Source: Candidatus Sulfotelmatobacter sp.
GTDB lineage: Bacteria > Acidobacteriota > Terriglobia > Terriglobales > Acidobacteriaceae
Assembly: GCA_030038125.1 (NCBI GenBank)
Contig: JASHPL010000018.1
Coordinates: 1-54,599, forward strand
Reading direction: 5' to 3'
DNA length: 54,599 nucleotides
Each line of letters starts with the position of its first letter. Positions within the stretch are counted from its first letter, which is position 1. Below, one piece after another: positions 19,505-29,536 of the stretch. The translations under genes and the position numbers were made by a program. The notes beneath the pieces are model-generated. The model saw only the letters and a list, made by a program, of their open reading frames with translations. It was not told the origin of the DNA and made no database searches.

Positions 19505-21946
19505 ATGACTGGATTCCTTCAAGATCTTCGTTACGCGCTGCGCCAGTTGCGCAAAGCACCGGGGTTTACCTTCACCTCCGTCCTGACCCTGGGGTTGGGG
19601 ATTGGCGCCACAATGGCTGTGTTCAGCATCATGAATGCGGTTCTCCTGAACCCCAGTGGGATTCCTCACCCGGAAAAAGTGGTGGCCCTGCGTTCGAAAT
19701 ATACGTTCGGCGATCTCGCCAACATCAATATCTCCGCTCCTGATTTTGGCGATGCGGTTTCCGCAAAAAACATCTTCACTTCGGCTGCGGTACTCGAGGG
19801 AGAAGATTTCAATTACAGCAGCAGCGATTCCCTGCCGCAACGGCTTTCGGGAGCAACCGTTTCCTGGCAGTGGTTCGACGTCTTCTGGGCGCACCCTTTT
19901 CTGGGCCGTGTGTTCCGTCCGGAAGAAGACCAGCCCAATGCCAACCACGTGGTCATCCTGTCGTATCGCGCATGGCGGCAGCATTTTGGCGGAGATCCAT
20001 CCATCATCGGGCGGAAACTCGAACTGGATCAGGAATCGTACAAGGTTGTTGGGGTGATGGGGCCCGATTTTGCGTGGCCGAATTATGCGGAGTTATGGAT
20101 TCCGATCGGCCTTGCCCCCGGGCAATATTTCGACCCGCAGGACCGCCACAACGAACATCTGTTTGGCGCCGCGAGGCTGCGACCGGGCGTCACGCTTGAG
20201 CAGGCAAACGCTTATCTTCGTATGCGCAGCGCGCAAGTTGCCGCCGCCGAGCACTTGCCGATAAGCGCGGGCTGGGGCATGTTCTGCATGCCTCTGATTG
20301 AGTTTATTGCCGGAGATTTGCGCCAACCTCTGTTTATTCTGCTTGCCGCCGTTGCAACCGTCCTGCTGATTGTCTGCGCCAATATTGCTGGACTTCAACT
20401 GGCCCGAGCTTCGGGCCGGCAGCGTGAATTCTCCATCCAAATCGCTTTGGGTGCGGGAAGCTACCGAGTCGCACAGCAGGCGCTCATCGAAGGGCTGTGT
20501 CTGGCCGTTGCGGGAGCGGCTCTTGGCCTGCTGTTGGCAAAGGCCGTCATCCCCCTTCTTCTGCTGCTTGCACCCGCTGACCTGATGCTGAACATTTCCG
20601 TCCGGATGAGCGGCGTCGTTTTCCTGTTTCTAATCGCTCTCGCGACTGTCTGCGCTTTGCTCTGCGGCGTCGCCCCGGCCTGGCAACTGACTCGAGGAAA
20701 CTGGTTTCAGACCTTGCAGGAAGGTGGCCGCTCGGAGGGGGCGGGTCATGGGCGTCAGAGGTTTCGCTCTGGGTTAGTGATCGCAGAGATCGCCATGGCC
20801 ATGGTTCTGCTCCTGGTTTCCGGCCTTCTGGTTCGCAGCCTCGAAAAACTTGAGCAAGTCAAGACCGGATTCGATCCCAGCGGTCTGATGTCTGCCGAAC
20901 TAAGCCTGCCCGCGACCACTTACCAGAGCGATGAACAGCAGGCAGCATTCTATGGAGCTTTAGAGGAGCGACTCAGCGAGATTCCCGGCGTGACTCACGC
21001 AGCGATCGCGAACGCGTTGCCGTTTACGAACGGCGGGGGATCGGGGTCCTTTAAGATTGAGGGGCAGACGCTCCCGCCAAACGATCCGGGGCCGCATGGT
21101 AACCGCCGAAACGTCTCTCCCGATTACTTCGCGGCTCTTCGAATTCCCCTGCTTCGCGGACGAGTTTTTAGCCCGCAAGACCGCGCTCAAACCGAGCCCG
21201 TGTGCGTGATCGATGACACCCTGGCGCGTCGCTACTGGCCCGCAACCGATCCGATCGGACAGCATATCGAGCTTTATGCGTCGCCTATGACTCCGCCTCC
21301 GCACTGGATGACGGTCGTGGGAGTCGTCGGCCACGCCAAGGCCTCTTCTCTGCAATCCGACACGAGCGAAGGTTTTTACTACATGCCACTCGCACAGGCG
21401 CCTCGGGACTCGGCCGGAATTGTCGTCAGGACCGATGGCACGCCTGAAAGCTTGAATGATGCTATGCGGGCCGCAGTGCACGCCGTCGACCCCACCGAGG
21501 CTCTTTATGACTTCAAAACCATGCAGGAGCGAGTGGATGAATCGCTGACCGGCCAGAGATTTCTGGTGATTCTTCTTTCCGTTTTCGCGAGTCTCGCCTT
21601 GGCGTTGGCGGCATTGGGAGTCTACGGAATCATCAGTTACACGGTCCGGCTGCGTAACCGCGAACTGGGTGTCCGCATCGCCCTGGGTGCCGATCGCCAG
21701 GATCTTTTCCGCCTCATACTCAGCCAGGGATTCTATCTCGCCTGCATCGGTTTCTCTCTCGGTCTGGTCGCTACGCTCGTGCTGGGGCGGATTCTCGCCA
21801 GCTTGCTCTACAAGATCAGCCTCTTGAATCCTGTGGCTCTGCTGGCAGCCTCGGTGCTGCTGGGGGTAACCATTCTGCTCGCATGCTACATCCCCGCGCG
21901 CCGCGCGGCCAAAGTAGATCCCATGGTGGCACTGCGCTACGAGTGA
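19505..21946 (+). CDS. ADOP-type (MacB/FtsX duplicated) ABC permease
   Basis: 813 aa; N-terminal 'FLQDLRYALRQLRKAPGFTFTSVLTLGLGIGATMAVFSIMNAVLL'; two FtsX-like permease units; ends 'RRAAKVDPMVALRYE'. Confidence 0.96.
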   Translation: MTGFLQDLRYALRQLRKAPGFTFTSVLTLGLGIGATMAVFSIMNAVLLNPSGIPHPEKVVALRSKYTFGDLANINISAPDFGDAVSAKNIFTSAAVLEGEDFNYSSSDSLPQRLSGATVSWQWFDVFWAHPFLGRVFRPEEDQPNANHVVILSYRAWRQHFGGDPSIIGRKLELDQESYKVVGVMGPDFAWPNYAELWIPIGLAPGQYFDPQDRHNEHLFGAARLRPGVTLEQANAYLRMRSAQVAAAEHLPISAGWGMFCMPLIEFIAGDLRQPLFILLAAVATVLLIVCANIAGLQLARASGRQREFSIQIALGAGSYRVAQQALIEGLCLAVAGAALGLLLAKAVIPLLLLLAPADLMLNISVRMSGVVFLFLIALATVCALLCGVAPAWQLTRGNWFQTLQEGGRSEGAGHGRQRFRSGLVIAEIAMAMVLLLVSGLLVRSLEKLEQVKTGFDPSGLMSAELSLPATTYQSDEQQAAFYGALEERLSEIPGVTHAAIANALPFTNGGGSGSFKIEGQTLPPNDPGPHGNRRNVSPDYFAALRIPLLRGRVFSPQDRAQTEPVCVIDDTLARRYWPATDPIGQHIELYASPMTPPPHWMTVVGVVGHAKASSLQSDTSEGFYYMPLAQAPRDSAGIVVRTDGTPESLNDAMRAAVHAVDPTEALYDFKTMQERVDESLTGQRFLVILLSVFASLALALAALGVYGIISYTVRLRNRELGVRIALGADRQDLFRLILSQGFYLACIGFSLGLVATLVLGRILASLLYKISLLNPVALLAASVLLGVTILLACYIPARRAAKVDPMVALRYE

Positions 21947-22001
21947 GAAAACGAGCTTATGCGAATTACGCGAAGCGGATGCATGAAAGTCAGGAAATCA
22001 A

Positions 22002-22709
22002 ATGATTCAACTCAAAAATCTTGAACGCAGTTACAAAACTCCTGCCGGGCAATTTTGGGTGCTGCGGCGGATCAATCTGGAAATTCGCGAAGGCGAGTTC
22101 ATCACCATCATGGGACCGTCCGGCGCGGGGAAGTCGTCGCTATTAAACGTACTGGCCCTGCTTGATGACGGATGGGAAGGCGAGTTCTGGTTCCGCGATC
22201 AGGCGGTGCACGACATGAAGCGCAAGCAGCGCGCCGACCTTGCCAAGCGCAATGTTGGCATGGTGTTTCAGAGTTACCACCTGCTCGATGATCTCACCGT
22301 GAGAGAAAATATCGATCTTCCCCTGTCCTACAAAGATGTTCCGCACCGGCAGCGGCAGGGTATGGTTGCCGATACGCTCGATCGCTTTCAGATTGTCGCC
22401 AAGAAAGACTTGTTTCCCAGCCAGCTCTCCGGAGGACAGCAGCAACTCGTCGGCATCGCGCGCGCGGTGATTCACAAACCTGCGCTTCTGCTCGCTGACG
22501 AGCCGACCGGCAATCTGCATTCTTCGCAGGCCAAGGAAATCATGGAACACTTCCGTCAACTCAACCAGCAGGGAACCACGATCGTACAGGTAACTCACTC
22601 CGACGCGAATGCCGCCTACGGTTCGCGAACGATCCAGTTACGTGATGGCTGGATGGTCAGCGACACAGCGAACCCGCAACTTCAGCCGCAAGAGGCGGTG
22701 AAGCAATGA
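22002..22709 (+). CDS. ABC transporter ATP-binding protein (second ATPase of locus)
   Basis: GPSGAGKSSLLNVLALL, LSGGQQQLVGIARAV, LLLADEPTGNLHS. Confidence 0.95.
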   Translation: MIQLKNLERSYKTPAGQFWVLRRINLEIREGEFITIMGPSGAGKSSLLNVLALLDDGWEGEFWFRDQAVHDMKRKQRADLAKRNVGMVFQSYHLLDDLTVRENIDLPLSYKDVPHRQRQGMVADTLDRFQIVAKKDLFPSQLSGGQQQLVGIARAVIHKPALLLADEPTGNLHSSQAKEIMEHFRQLNQQGTTIVQVTHSDANAAYGSRTIQLRDGWMVSDTANPQLQPQEAVKQ

Positions 22710-24613
22710 AACTCGGGGCCCCGTATCCAATTCAATTTCAGTTGCTTCTCGCGTGCATTCTTCTTTGTGTCGCTGTGGGTGCAGCCGCGCAAACCAATAT
22801 CGCCGTCCCGTATGAAATGCGGAAATCCTCCAACCCTTTCAGCGCTTACCAGCCCAGTGCGGTCCCCGAGCCGCAACTTACGAATTCCCCGCTGATCGAT
22901 CAGCTCATTCGTGATGGCAAGCTCTATCTATCGCTGAAAGACGCGATCCGGCTGGCTTTAGAAGACAATCTCGATATTGCGATCGCCCGCTACAATCTGC
23001 CCATCGCGGATACAGATATTCTCCGCACGAAAGCTGGCGGCGTCTTCCGCGGTGTGAACGCCGGTGTGGTGCAAGGCACTCCCGGTGGCGGAGTCGGCGG
23101 CTTCGGTACGGGCGCTCCCGGCGCTGGCGCCGGAGGCACGACCGGTGGTGCGGGAGGAGCGGGAGCGGGAGCTTCCGGATTGGTGCAGTCCACGCTCGGC
23201 ATTGGCGCGCCAGTTTCGGTCTATGATCCGGACATTACCGCGACCGTCGGCGCCCAGCATCAGACTTCACCGCTCGCCAATTTGCAGATTTATGGCGTAC
23301 CCCTACTGCAGCTGAATACGGGCCAGGCGAACTTTGCCTACTCGCAGGCGTTTTCCTCGGGCACGAGCCTCCTTTTCCAATTCAGCAACAGCCGTCAGAC
23401 CACCAACAGCCCGTTCTTCAACCTGTCTCCGGCGCTGAGCTCAACCTACCAGCTGACAATCCAACAGCAGCTCCTCGCAGGCTTTGGTTTCGGGCCGAAT
23501 CTTCGCTATCTCCGCATTGCCAAGAACAATCAGAAAATCTCCGACATCGCCTTCAAAGATCAGGTCATCGCAACCGTGACCCAGATCGAGAATATTTACT
23601 GGGACTTGGTCAATGCCTACGAGCAGTCCCAAGTGAACGAGCAATCGCTGGCATTTGCCCGGCAATCCCTGGACAGTGCGAAAAAGCAGTTGCAGTTGGA
23701 AAGCATTCCCGCCATGGACGTGATGCGCGCGGAAGCGGAAGTTTCCCGTCGCGATCAGGATCTGACGGTAGCGCGAACCAACCTGCAACTCGAAGAACTG
23801 CTAATGAAAAATGCTCTAACCCGAAATCTGGATGATCCCATACTGGCGTCCGTTCCCGTGGTGCCTGCGGACCGGCTGGAGAACACACAAATCTCATCCG
23901 CGCAGCCAGTACAAGACTTGATTACCGAAGCCTTGCATGATCGGCCCGAGCTGCAGGAATCCGATGTTGATCTCGTCAACCGGCAGATCACGCGCGAGAC
24001 TGCGAAAAACAATCTGCTGCCGTCGCTTTCTTTGGTCGGATTCTATGGAGGCTCGGGACTGGCGGGGCCTTTAAACCCCATTTTCAAGGTCCCCGGGGAA
24101 ACCAACTCATCCACCGTGCCCGTCGGATTCAGCGGCGCCTTGGAAAATGCCTTCAACAATACTGCTCCGAATTATTACATTGGATTGAGCTTGAATATTC
24201 CGATCCGCAATCGAATCGCAAAAGCCGATGAGTACCGCTCCGAACTCGAATTCCGGCAGGCGCAGTTACGGCGCGAGGAATTGCGCAATCAAATTAGAAT
24301 CGAAGTCCGCAACGCCGAGTATACCCTCGAACAGACCGGTGCCCGCGTAGATGCGGCGCGCAAGGCTAAAGACTTGGCGCAGCGGACTTTCGAAATTACA
24401 CAGAAAGAGCACGATTTGGGCGCCGGCTCGACCTTCCAGACACTCACCGCGCAACGCGACCTGGCGCTTGCCCAGCTTGATCTGGTCACCGCGATGACAG
24501 TTTACGAAAAGGCGAAAGTCGAACTGGACCGCGCAACCGCCAATACTTTGGAAGATAATGGAATCAAAATTCAGGATGCGATCCAAGGCCGGATCAGCAA
24601 TCCTGCGCCATGA
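22706..24613 (+). CDS. TolC family outer-membrane efflux protein
   Basis: Signal peptide, two OEP-type repeats; ATGA overlap with the preceding ATPase gene; internal Gly/Ala-rich insertion. Confidence 0.92.
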   Translation: MKLGAPYPIQFQLLLACILLCVAVGAAAQTNIAVPYEMRKSSNPFSAYQPSAVPEPQLTNSPLIDQLIRDGKLYLSLKDAIRLALEDNLDIAIARYNLPIADTDILRTKAGGVFRGVNAGVVQGTPGGGVGGFGTGAPGAGAGGTTGGAGGAGAGASGLVQSTLGIGAPVSVYDPDITATVGAQHQTSPLANLQIYGVPLLQLNTGQANFAYSQAFSSGTSLLFQFSNSRQTTNSPFFNLSPALSSTYQLTIQQQLLAGFGFGPNLRYLRIAKNNQKISDIAFKDQVIATVTQIENIYWDLVNAYEQSQVNEQSLAFARQSLDSAKKQLQLESIPAMDVMRAEAEVSRRDQDLTVARTNLQLEELLMKNALTRNLDDPILASVPVVPADRLENTQISSAQPVQDLITEALHDRPELQESDVDLVNRQITRETAKNNLLPSLSLVGFYGGSGLAGPLNPIFKVPGETNSSTVPVGFSGALENAFNNTAPNYYIGLSLNIPIRNRIAKADEYRSELEFRQAQLRREELRNQIRIEVRNAEYTLEQTGARVDAARKAKDLAQRTFEITQKEHDLGAGSTFQTLTAQRDLALAQLDLVTAMTVYEKAKVELDRATANTLEDNGIKIQDAIQGRISNPAP

Positions 24614-24616
24614 ATT

Positions 24617-26029
24617 ATGTCAACATCGACCAACGCCCGCGATACGAGTATTTCCATACTGACCAAAACGGTTGCCAATCCTCCCCGGATTCTCGCAGCC
24701 GACGATCAGGAGCACATTCTTGAAGCCCTTGCATTGCTGCTGAAACCGGAGGGCTACAAGGTCGATACCGCGCGTTCTCCAGTGCTTGTGCGAGAAGCGC
24801 TCGCCAGCACCTCCTACGACGCGGTCCTGATTGACCTCAACTACACGCGCGACACGACTTCTGGACAGGAAGGCCTCGACTTGCTCTCCCAGATTGTCGC
24901 CATTGACAGCACTCTTCCAGTCATCGTCATGACGGCCTGGGGAAACGTGGAATTGGCGGTCGAAGCCATGCGCCGTGGCGCTCGCGACTTCATTCAAAAG
25001 CCCTGGGAAAACGAGCGCCTGATTTCCATCCTGCGAACCCAGGTTGAACTGCATCGCGCCTTGCAGGAATCGGAACGCCTGGCAGCCGAGAATCGCCTGC
25101 TCAATGCTCTGGGACGGCCGGAATTCATCGCGACCGCCTCTTCCATGGCTCCAATCCTGGAAGCCATTACTCGCATTGCCCCATCGGACGCCAATGTATT
25201 GGTTACGGGCGAGCATGGGACCGGGAAGGAAGTCGTAGCCCGCACGGTTCATGCGCTATCCTTGCGCGCTTCTCGTCCCTTCATCGCGGTGAATACCGGC
25301 GGGCTGGCAGAGGGAGTTTTCGAGAGCGAACTCTTCGGCCACGTAAAAGGCGCTTTTACTGACGCTCGTTCCGACCGCATCGGCCGTTTTGAGCTGGCGA
25401 ATGGCGGCACCATTTTCCTCGACGAAATCGGAAATGTGCCGCTCCGGCAACAGTCAAAGCTATTGCGCGTGATCGAATCAGGAGAAATCGAACGCGTAGG
25501 ATCATCACGCAGCCAGCGTGTGGATGTGCGCATCATTTCCGCCACTAACGCCGATCTTGAAGCCGCCTGCCGCAGCGGGCAGTTCCGCGAAGATCTGTTG
25601 TTTCGGCTCAACACGGTTGAGCTTCATCTGCCCGCCTTGCGCGAGCGCCGGGAAGACATTCCCGTGCTGGCGATGCATTTCCTCGCCCAGTATGCCTCGC
25701 GCTACCGTCGGCCAGTTCATGGCGTCGACACCTCCGCATTGCAAAGCTTGCTGCAATATTCCTGGCCCGGCAACGTTCGCGAACTGGAGCACACGATCGA
25801 GCGCGCCGTGCTGATGTGTCGCAGCGAGCAGATTCAGCCCGGAGATCTCGGCTTGGGCGCGCAACGTCCAGCCTCGCCCAATCTCGAGGAATTGAGTCTG
25901 GAGGCGGTAGAGACTATTCTGATTCGCAAAGCGCTGCAGCGCTTTCAGGGCAACGTAAGTCATGCGGCCGAAGCACTGGGTCTAAGCCGCGGCGCGTTGT
26001 ACCGGCGGATGGAAAAGTATGGGCTCTAG
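24617..26029 (+). CDS. NtrC-family response regulator (receiver-AAA+-HTH)
   Basis: Receiver 'RILAADDQEHILEAL...AVLIDLNYTRDTTSGQEGLDLL'; AAA+ 'VTGEHGTGKEVVARTVH', 'GAFTDA' at the GAFTGA position, Fis-type HTH C-terminus. Confidence 0.95.
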   Translation: MSTSTNARDTSISILTKTVANPPRILAADDQEHILEALALLLKPEGYKVDTARSPVLVREALASTSYDAVLIDLNYTRDTTSGQEGLDLLSQIVAIDSTLPVIVMTAWGNVELAVEAMRRGARDFIQKPWENERLISILRTQVELHRALQESERLAAENRLLNALGRPEFIATASSMAPILEAITRIAPSDANVLVTGEHGTGKEVVARTVHALSLRASRPFIAVNTGGLAEGVFESELFGHVKGAFTDARSDRIGRFELANGGTIFLDEIGNVPLRQQSKLLRVIESGEIERVGSSRSQRVDVRIISATNADLEAACRSGQFREDLLFRLNTVELHLPALRERREDIPVLAMHFLAQYASRYRRPVHGVDTSALQSLLQYSWPGNVRELEHTIERAVLMCRSEQIQPGDLGLGAQRPASPNLEELSLEAVETILIRKALQRFQGNVSHAAEALGLSRGALYRRMEKYGL

Positions 26030-27473
26030 CCCACGTGCGGACAATCTCTCCAAACGAACCTTCCGAAAACCAGCGCGAGCACCGTTTGAACGCCGTGTTA
26101 TTCGGCTTGTCGTCCTCCTGGCCATTCCGGGCTTGCTGGGCAGCGTTTTCCTGGTTTGGCTTCTGCCTTGGACTCTCGAATCCAAATTACTGTTGCTCGG
26201 CGCCGAAGTGCTCGCCTGCCTTCTGATCGGCGCAGCACTGCATGAACACATCATTCGCCCGCTGCAAACGCTTGCCAACGTGGTCGGCGCTCTGCGGGAA
26301 GAAGATTATTCGTTCCGTGCTCGGCTCGCCGTCCCCAATGACGCTCTCGGCGAACTCTCTTTGGAAGTGAATGCGCTGGCCGATCTTCTTGCCCGGCATC
26401 GTACCGGGGTGATAGAAGCGACGGCGTTGCTGCAGCGCGTCGTGGAGGAAGTCGATATTCCCATTTTTTCCTTTGATCCCGCGCGGAAGCTGCGTCTGGT
26501 GAACTCTGCGGGCGAAAAACTCACGCAGCAGTCTTCTTCAGAACTGCTGGGCAAGACGGCATCAGAACTCGGTTTGGAAAGGGCGTTGACTTGTGAGAAC
26601 GAAACCCCAGTCCGCTTGCGCTTCAGTAGCGAGGCACGATGGCTGGTACGGCGCAGCCTTTTTCGCCAGCAAGGAGTGCCCCACACGCTCCTCGTCCTCT
26701 CGGATGTAAGCCGAGCCTTGCGCGATGAGGAACTACGAGCATGGCAGCGTCTGATCCGCGTCATCGGCCACGAATTGAACAATTCGCTGGCTCCCATTAA
26801 ATCGATCGCGGGCAGCCTCCGCGCTCGTCTTTCCGAAATGAGTGTTGACGCCGAGCCCCGTCTGGATTTCGAGCGCGGCCTGGGCATTATCGAATCTCGC
26901 GCCGCATCGTTGAATCGGTTCCTGCAGGCTTATCGGCAGTTGGCGCAAATGCCGCCACCGGTTTTGCGAGAGTGCTCCATCTCTCCACTCGTTAGGCGTG
27001 TCGCTGCTCTGGAGACTCGCGCTGCAATCAGCGTGATTCCCGGTCCCGAGGTCACCTTGATGGCAGATGGCGACCAACTCGAACAAATGCTCATCAACCT
27101 TCTCCGCAATGCGGCCGAGGCGGCTCTTCAGCCGGCGGGATCAACCTGCAATCAGCAAGAGCCGGCGAACACCTCCTTTGCGTGTACGCCGCAAGTTTCA
27201 TTGACATGGAAGCTGGCCGAAAAGGACCTGCTTCTGACTATCGAAGACAATGGACCCGGCCTCATGAATCCCGGCAACGCTTTTGTTCCCTTCTACACCA
27301 CCAAGCCGCAGGGCAGCGGTATTGGGCTCGTGCTTTCCCGGCAGATTTGTGAGGCTCACGGCGGACGCATCGAGTTGTCAAACCGTCTGGTCGGTTCGGG
27401 CTGTGTGGCGAAAATCATTCTGCCTGTCAGAACATTACAGGGAAACCACTTCGGGGCAAGAAGTCAGGAGTGA
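26019..27473 (+). CDS. Sensor histidine kinase (TM-HAMP-PAS-HisKA-HATPase), NtrY-like
   Basis: H-box 'VIGHELNNSLAPIKSIAGSL', N-box 'QMLINLLRNAAEAAL', G-boxes 'IEDNGPGL', 'GSGIGLVLSRQI'; overlaps the preceding regulator gene. Confidence 0.94.
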   Translation: MGSSPRADNLSKRTFRKPARAPFERRVIRLVVLLAIPGLLGSVFLVWLLPWTLESKLLLLGAEVLACLLIGAALHEHIIRPLQTLANVVGALREEDYSFRARLAVPNDALGELSLEVNALADLLARHRTGVIEATALLQRVVEEVDIPIFSFDPARKLRLVNSAGEKLTQQSSSELLGKTASELGLERALTCENETPVRLRFSSEARWLVRRSLFRQQGVPHTLLVLSDVSRALRDEELRAWQRLIRVIGHELNNSLAPIKSIAGSLRARLSEMSVDAEPRLDFERGLGIIESRAASLNRFLQAYRQLAQMPPPVLRECSISPLVRRVAALETRAAISVIPGPEVTLMADGDQLEQMLINLLRNAAEAALQPAGSTCNQQEPANTSFACTPQVSLTWKLAEKDLLLTIEDNGPGLMNPGNAFVPFYTTKPQGSGIGLVLSRQICEAHGGRIELSNRLVGSGCVAKIILPVRTLQGNHFGARSQE

Positions 27474-27555
27474 TTCTCGACTTTTCCACGATGAGCAGGC
27501 TTTCCTGCAACCCGGGAAGCCGTGCCCTGCCCAACCCAGGCGTTATGATGGACCT

Positions 27556-28476
27556 GTGGCGACCCGTGCTCTCAATAAATCCACGGTCACGATTCTGCGC
27601 GCGCAACATCTCGGACGTTTGCCCTGGCTGGTGCACGGTTTCTCCACTCGCAGTGGCGGATTTTCCAGCATCTACCGGAAAGGCGATCTCAATCTGGGCT
27701 TTACGAAAGACGATTCTCGAGCCAAGGTTGAACGCAACCGGACCGCGTTTTTGCGCAAGATCGGGGCGGAAAGCCGAGCGCCCACGAATTCGCGAGCCCG
27801 AGCCGCAGGGAAAAATAACCGCTCGTTTTGGCCCCTCGTGACCCTGCGCCAGATCCATTCCGACATCATTCACACCGTCAATTCTGTTCCTGACGCGCCG
27901 CTGGCCGGCGATGGCTTGCTCACCGCGGCTCCTGGGCTCCTGCTCGCGATTCAAACCGCCGACTGTCTCCCCATAATTCTGGTCGATACGAAGCGTCGCG
28001 CGATTGGAGTCTTGCACGCCGGTTGGCGCGGAACCGTGCAGCGCATCGTCGAAAAAGGAGTGGGCGAGATGTTTCGACAATTTGGCAGCCGGCCGCGTGA
28101 CCTCCAGGCGGCGATTGGTCCTGGAATTCAGGGCTGCTGTTTCGAAGTGGGCGAAGAGGTGCGCACCAAATTCGAATCGCAATTCGAATATGCGGCTAAG
28201 CTGTTTCGCGAGGTAAAGGAATCGGATCCAGTGCGCGAGAAATATCCGCTCTTGTTCTTGACCGCCCGTGCCCCGGGACACGGCGAACTTCCCCCCAAGC
28301 TTTTTCTTGATCTGGTGGAAGCGAACCGGCAACAGTTGCTGGCGGCAGGAGTGCCGGAGAAAAATATTGAGAGTTCCCATCTGTGCACGAAGTGTCGCAA
28401 CGACCTGCTCTTCTCCTATCGCGCAGAAAAGGGCAAGACTGGCCGCTTGATGGGGGTAGCGGGCATCCGCCAGTAG
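27556..28476 (+). CDS. pgeF: Laccase-domain protein / PgeF-type purine nucleoside phosphorylase
   Basis: 'LPWLVHGFSTRSGGFS', 'TLRQIHSD', 'QTADCLPIILVD', 'GVLHAGWRGTVQRIVEKGV', 'SSHLCTKC'. GTG 27556 is the likelier start; the supplied 27283 start runs into the upstream kinase. Confidence 0.88.
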   Translation: MATRALNKSTVTILRAQHLGRLPWLVHGFSTRSGGFSSIYRKGDLNLGFTKDDSRAKVERNRTAFLRKIGAESRAPTNSRARAAGKNNRSFWPLVTLRQIHSDIIHTVNSVPDAPLAGDGLLTAAPGLLLAIQTADCLPIILVDTKRRAIGVLHAGWRGTVQRIVEKGVGEMFRQFGSRPRDLQAAIGPGIQGCCFEVGEEVRTKFESQFEYAAKLFREVKESDPVREKYPLLFLTARAPGHGELPPKLFLDLVEANRQQLLAAGVPEKNIESSHLCTKCRNDLLFSYRAEKGKTGRLMGVAGIRQ

Positions 28477-28621
28477 TTGAATATTGCCGACCTTGGGCCC
28501 GACGAGGCGTCGAGTCCTACACATCTAAACTTGTAACGCTCTTTTCATAATTCCCGCTTACACTGCAAAAAGAGTTTGGACGCAAGAAGCCTGTTACGAT
28601 AATCCAGACCGTTCCCCACCC

Positions 28622-29365
28622 ATGGCACGTCGTAGATCGTTACCGGAAGACGGATCGCCAGCGACCACCAACGAAGCAGGTTCAAGCCGGGTGGGGTTGG
28701 CGACCTCGCCGGCAAATGCAGGCTCCGCTAAAGTCAGCGATGACCTGACCCGGTTGGCGCTGCGAGCCTGCCTGATCGCTCGCGACGCCGCCTTCAACGT
28801 GCGCGATCTGGTGACGAACTCCTCGCGCATGGCCTTTCTGGCGATCAAGGATTGCGAACAGGAACTTGACATCCTCGAGCGGCAGATTGATGAACGGATG
28901 CCCGCGGCCATTACACGGGTCAGCGAAAGTCGCGCACGGCAACTGCTTTCCAGTCTGAAATGCACCACGGACTTGGAACGCATTGGCGATCTGGTGATGA
29001 GTGTTGCCCTGCGCGTGCAGGCGCGAACCGAGAAAATCCCGGTTTCCGATGCCCGCCACCTGGTTGAAATGTCCGAGGTATTGCGGGAGATGCTGCAACT
29101 GATCTATCAGGGATTTTCCACGCTCGACTTAGAATGTGCGCGCAAGGTCCTTCAGATGGACAAGGAAATCGACCGAATTTGCCACGAATTATTCCAGAAG
29201 TACTTGGCAAGAAGCCTGCCGCAGGGGCCATCGGAATTCCAGATTTTGCTCATGGCGCAGGCCCTGGAGCGCGCCGGAGACCACAGCACCAACCTTGCCG
29301 AAGAGCTTTACAGCCTGATCGAAGGCCGCAGTTTGCGGCACGTACCGAAGAAAAAGGCCAACTGA
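28622..29365 (+). CDS. phoU: Phosphate signalling complex protein PhoU
   Basis: Two PhoU helical repeats: 'AFNVRDLVTNSSRMAFLAIKDCEQELDILERQIDERM...DLERIGDLVMSVA' and 'LVEMSEVLREMLQLIYQGFSTLDLECARKVLQMDKEIDRICHEL...ALERAGDHSTNLAEELY'. Confidence 0.9.
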   Translation: MARRRSLPEDGSPATTNEAGSSRVGLATSPANAGSAKVSDDLTRLALRACLIARDAAFNVRDLVTNSSRMAFLAIKDCEQELDILERQIDERMPAAITRVSESRARQLLSSLKCTTDLERIGDLVMSVALRVQARTEKIPVSDARHLVEMSEVLREMLQLIYQGFSTLDLECARKVLQMDKEIDRICHELFQKYLARSLPQGPSEFQILLMAQALERAGDHSTNLAEELYSLIEGRSLRHVPKKKAN

Positions 29366-29536
29366 TCGCCCTGGCCTGGCATTTTCGCTTGCAACCTCTT
29401 CAGGTCTCCTTTCGAAGGGGAAATTTATCGTTCATTAACAAAGGGGAAACATTCGCGCAATATTGTCCCAATACAGTTTGCTTCGGTGCTCCCCCATAAC
29501 TATGCGTGTGTCTCTTGGGGGGCCCTTGGAGCAAGG

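Noticed and set aside
18929-19984. 351-aa minus-strand ORF over the ABC ATPase/permease
   Set aside because: Antisense shadow of two strongly supported genes.
27427-28524. 365-aa minus-strand ORF over the laccase-domain gene
   Set aside because: Antisense to PgeF-type motifs; no recognisable family.
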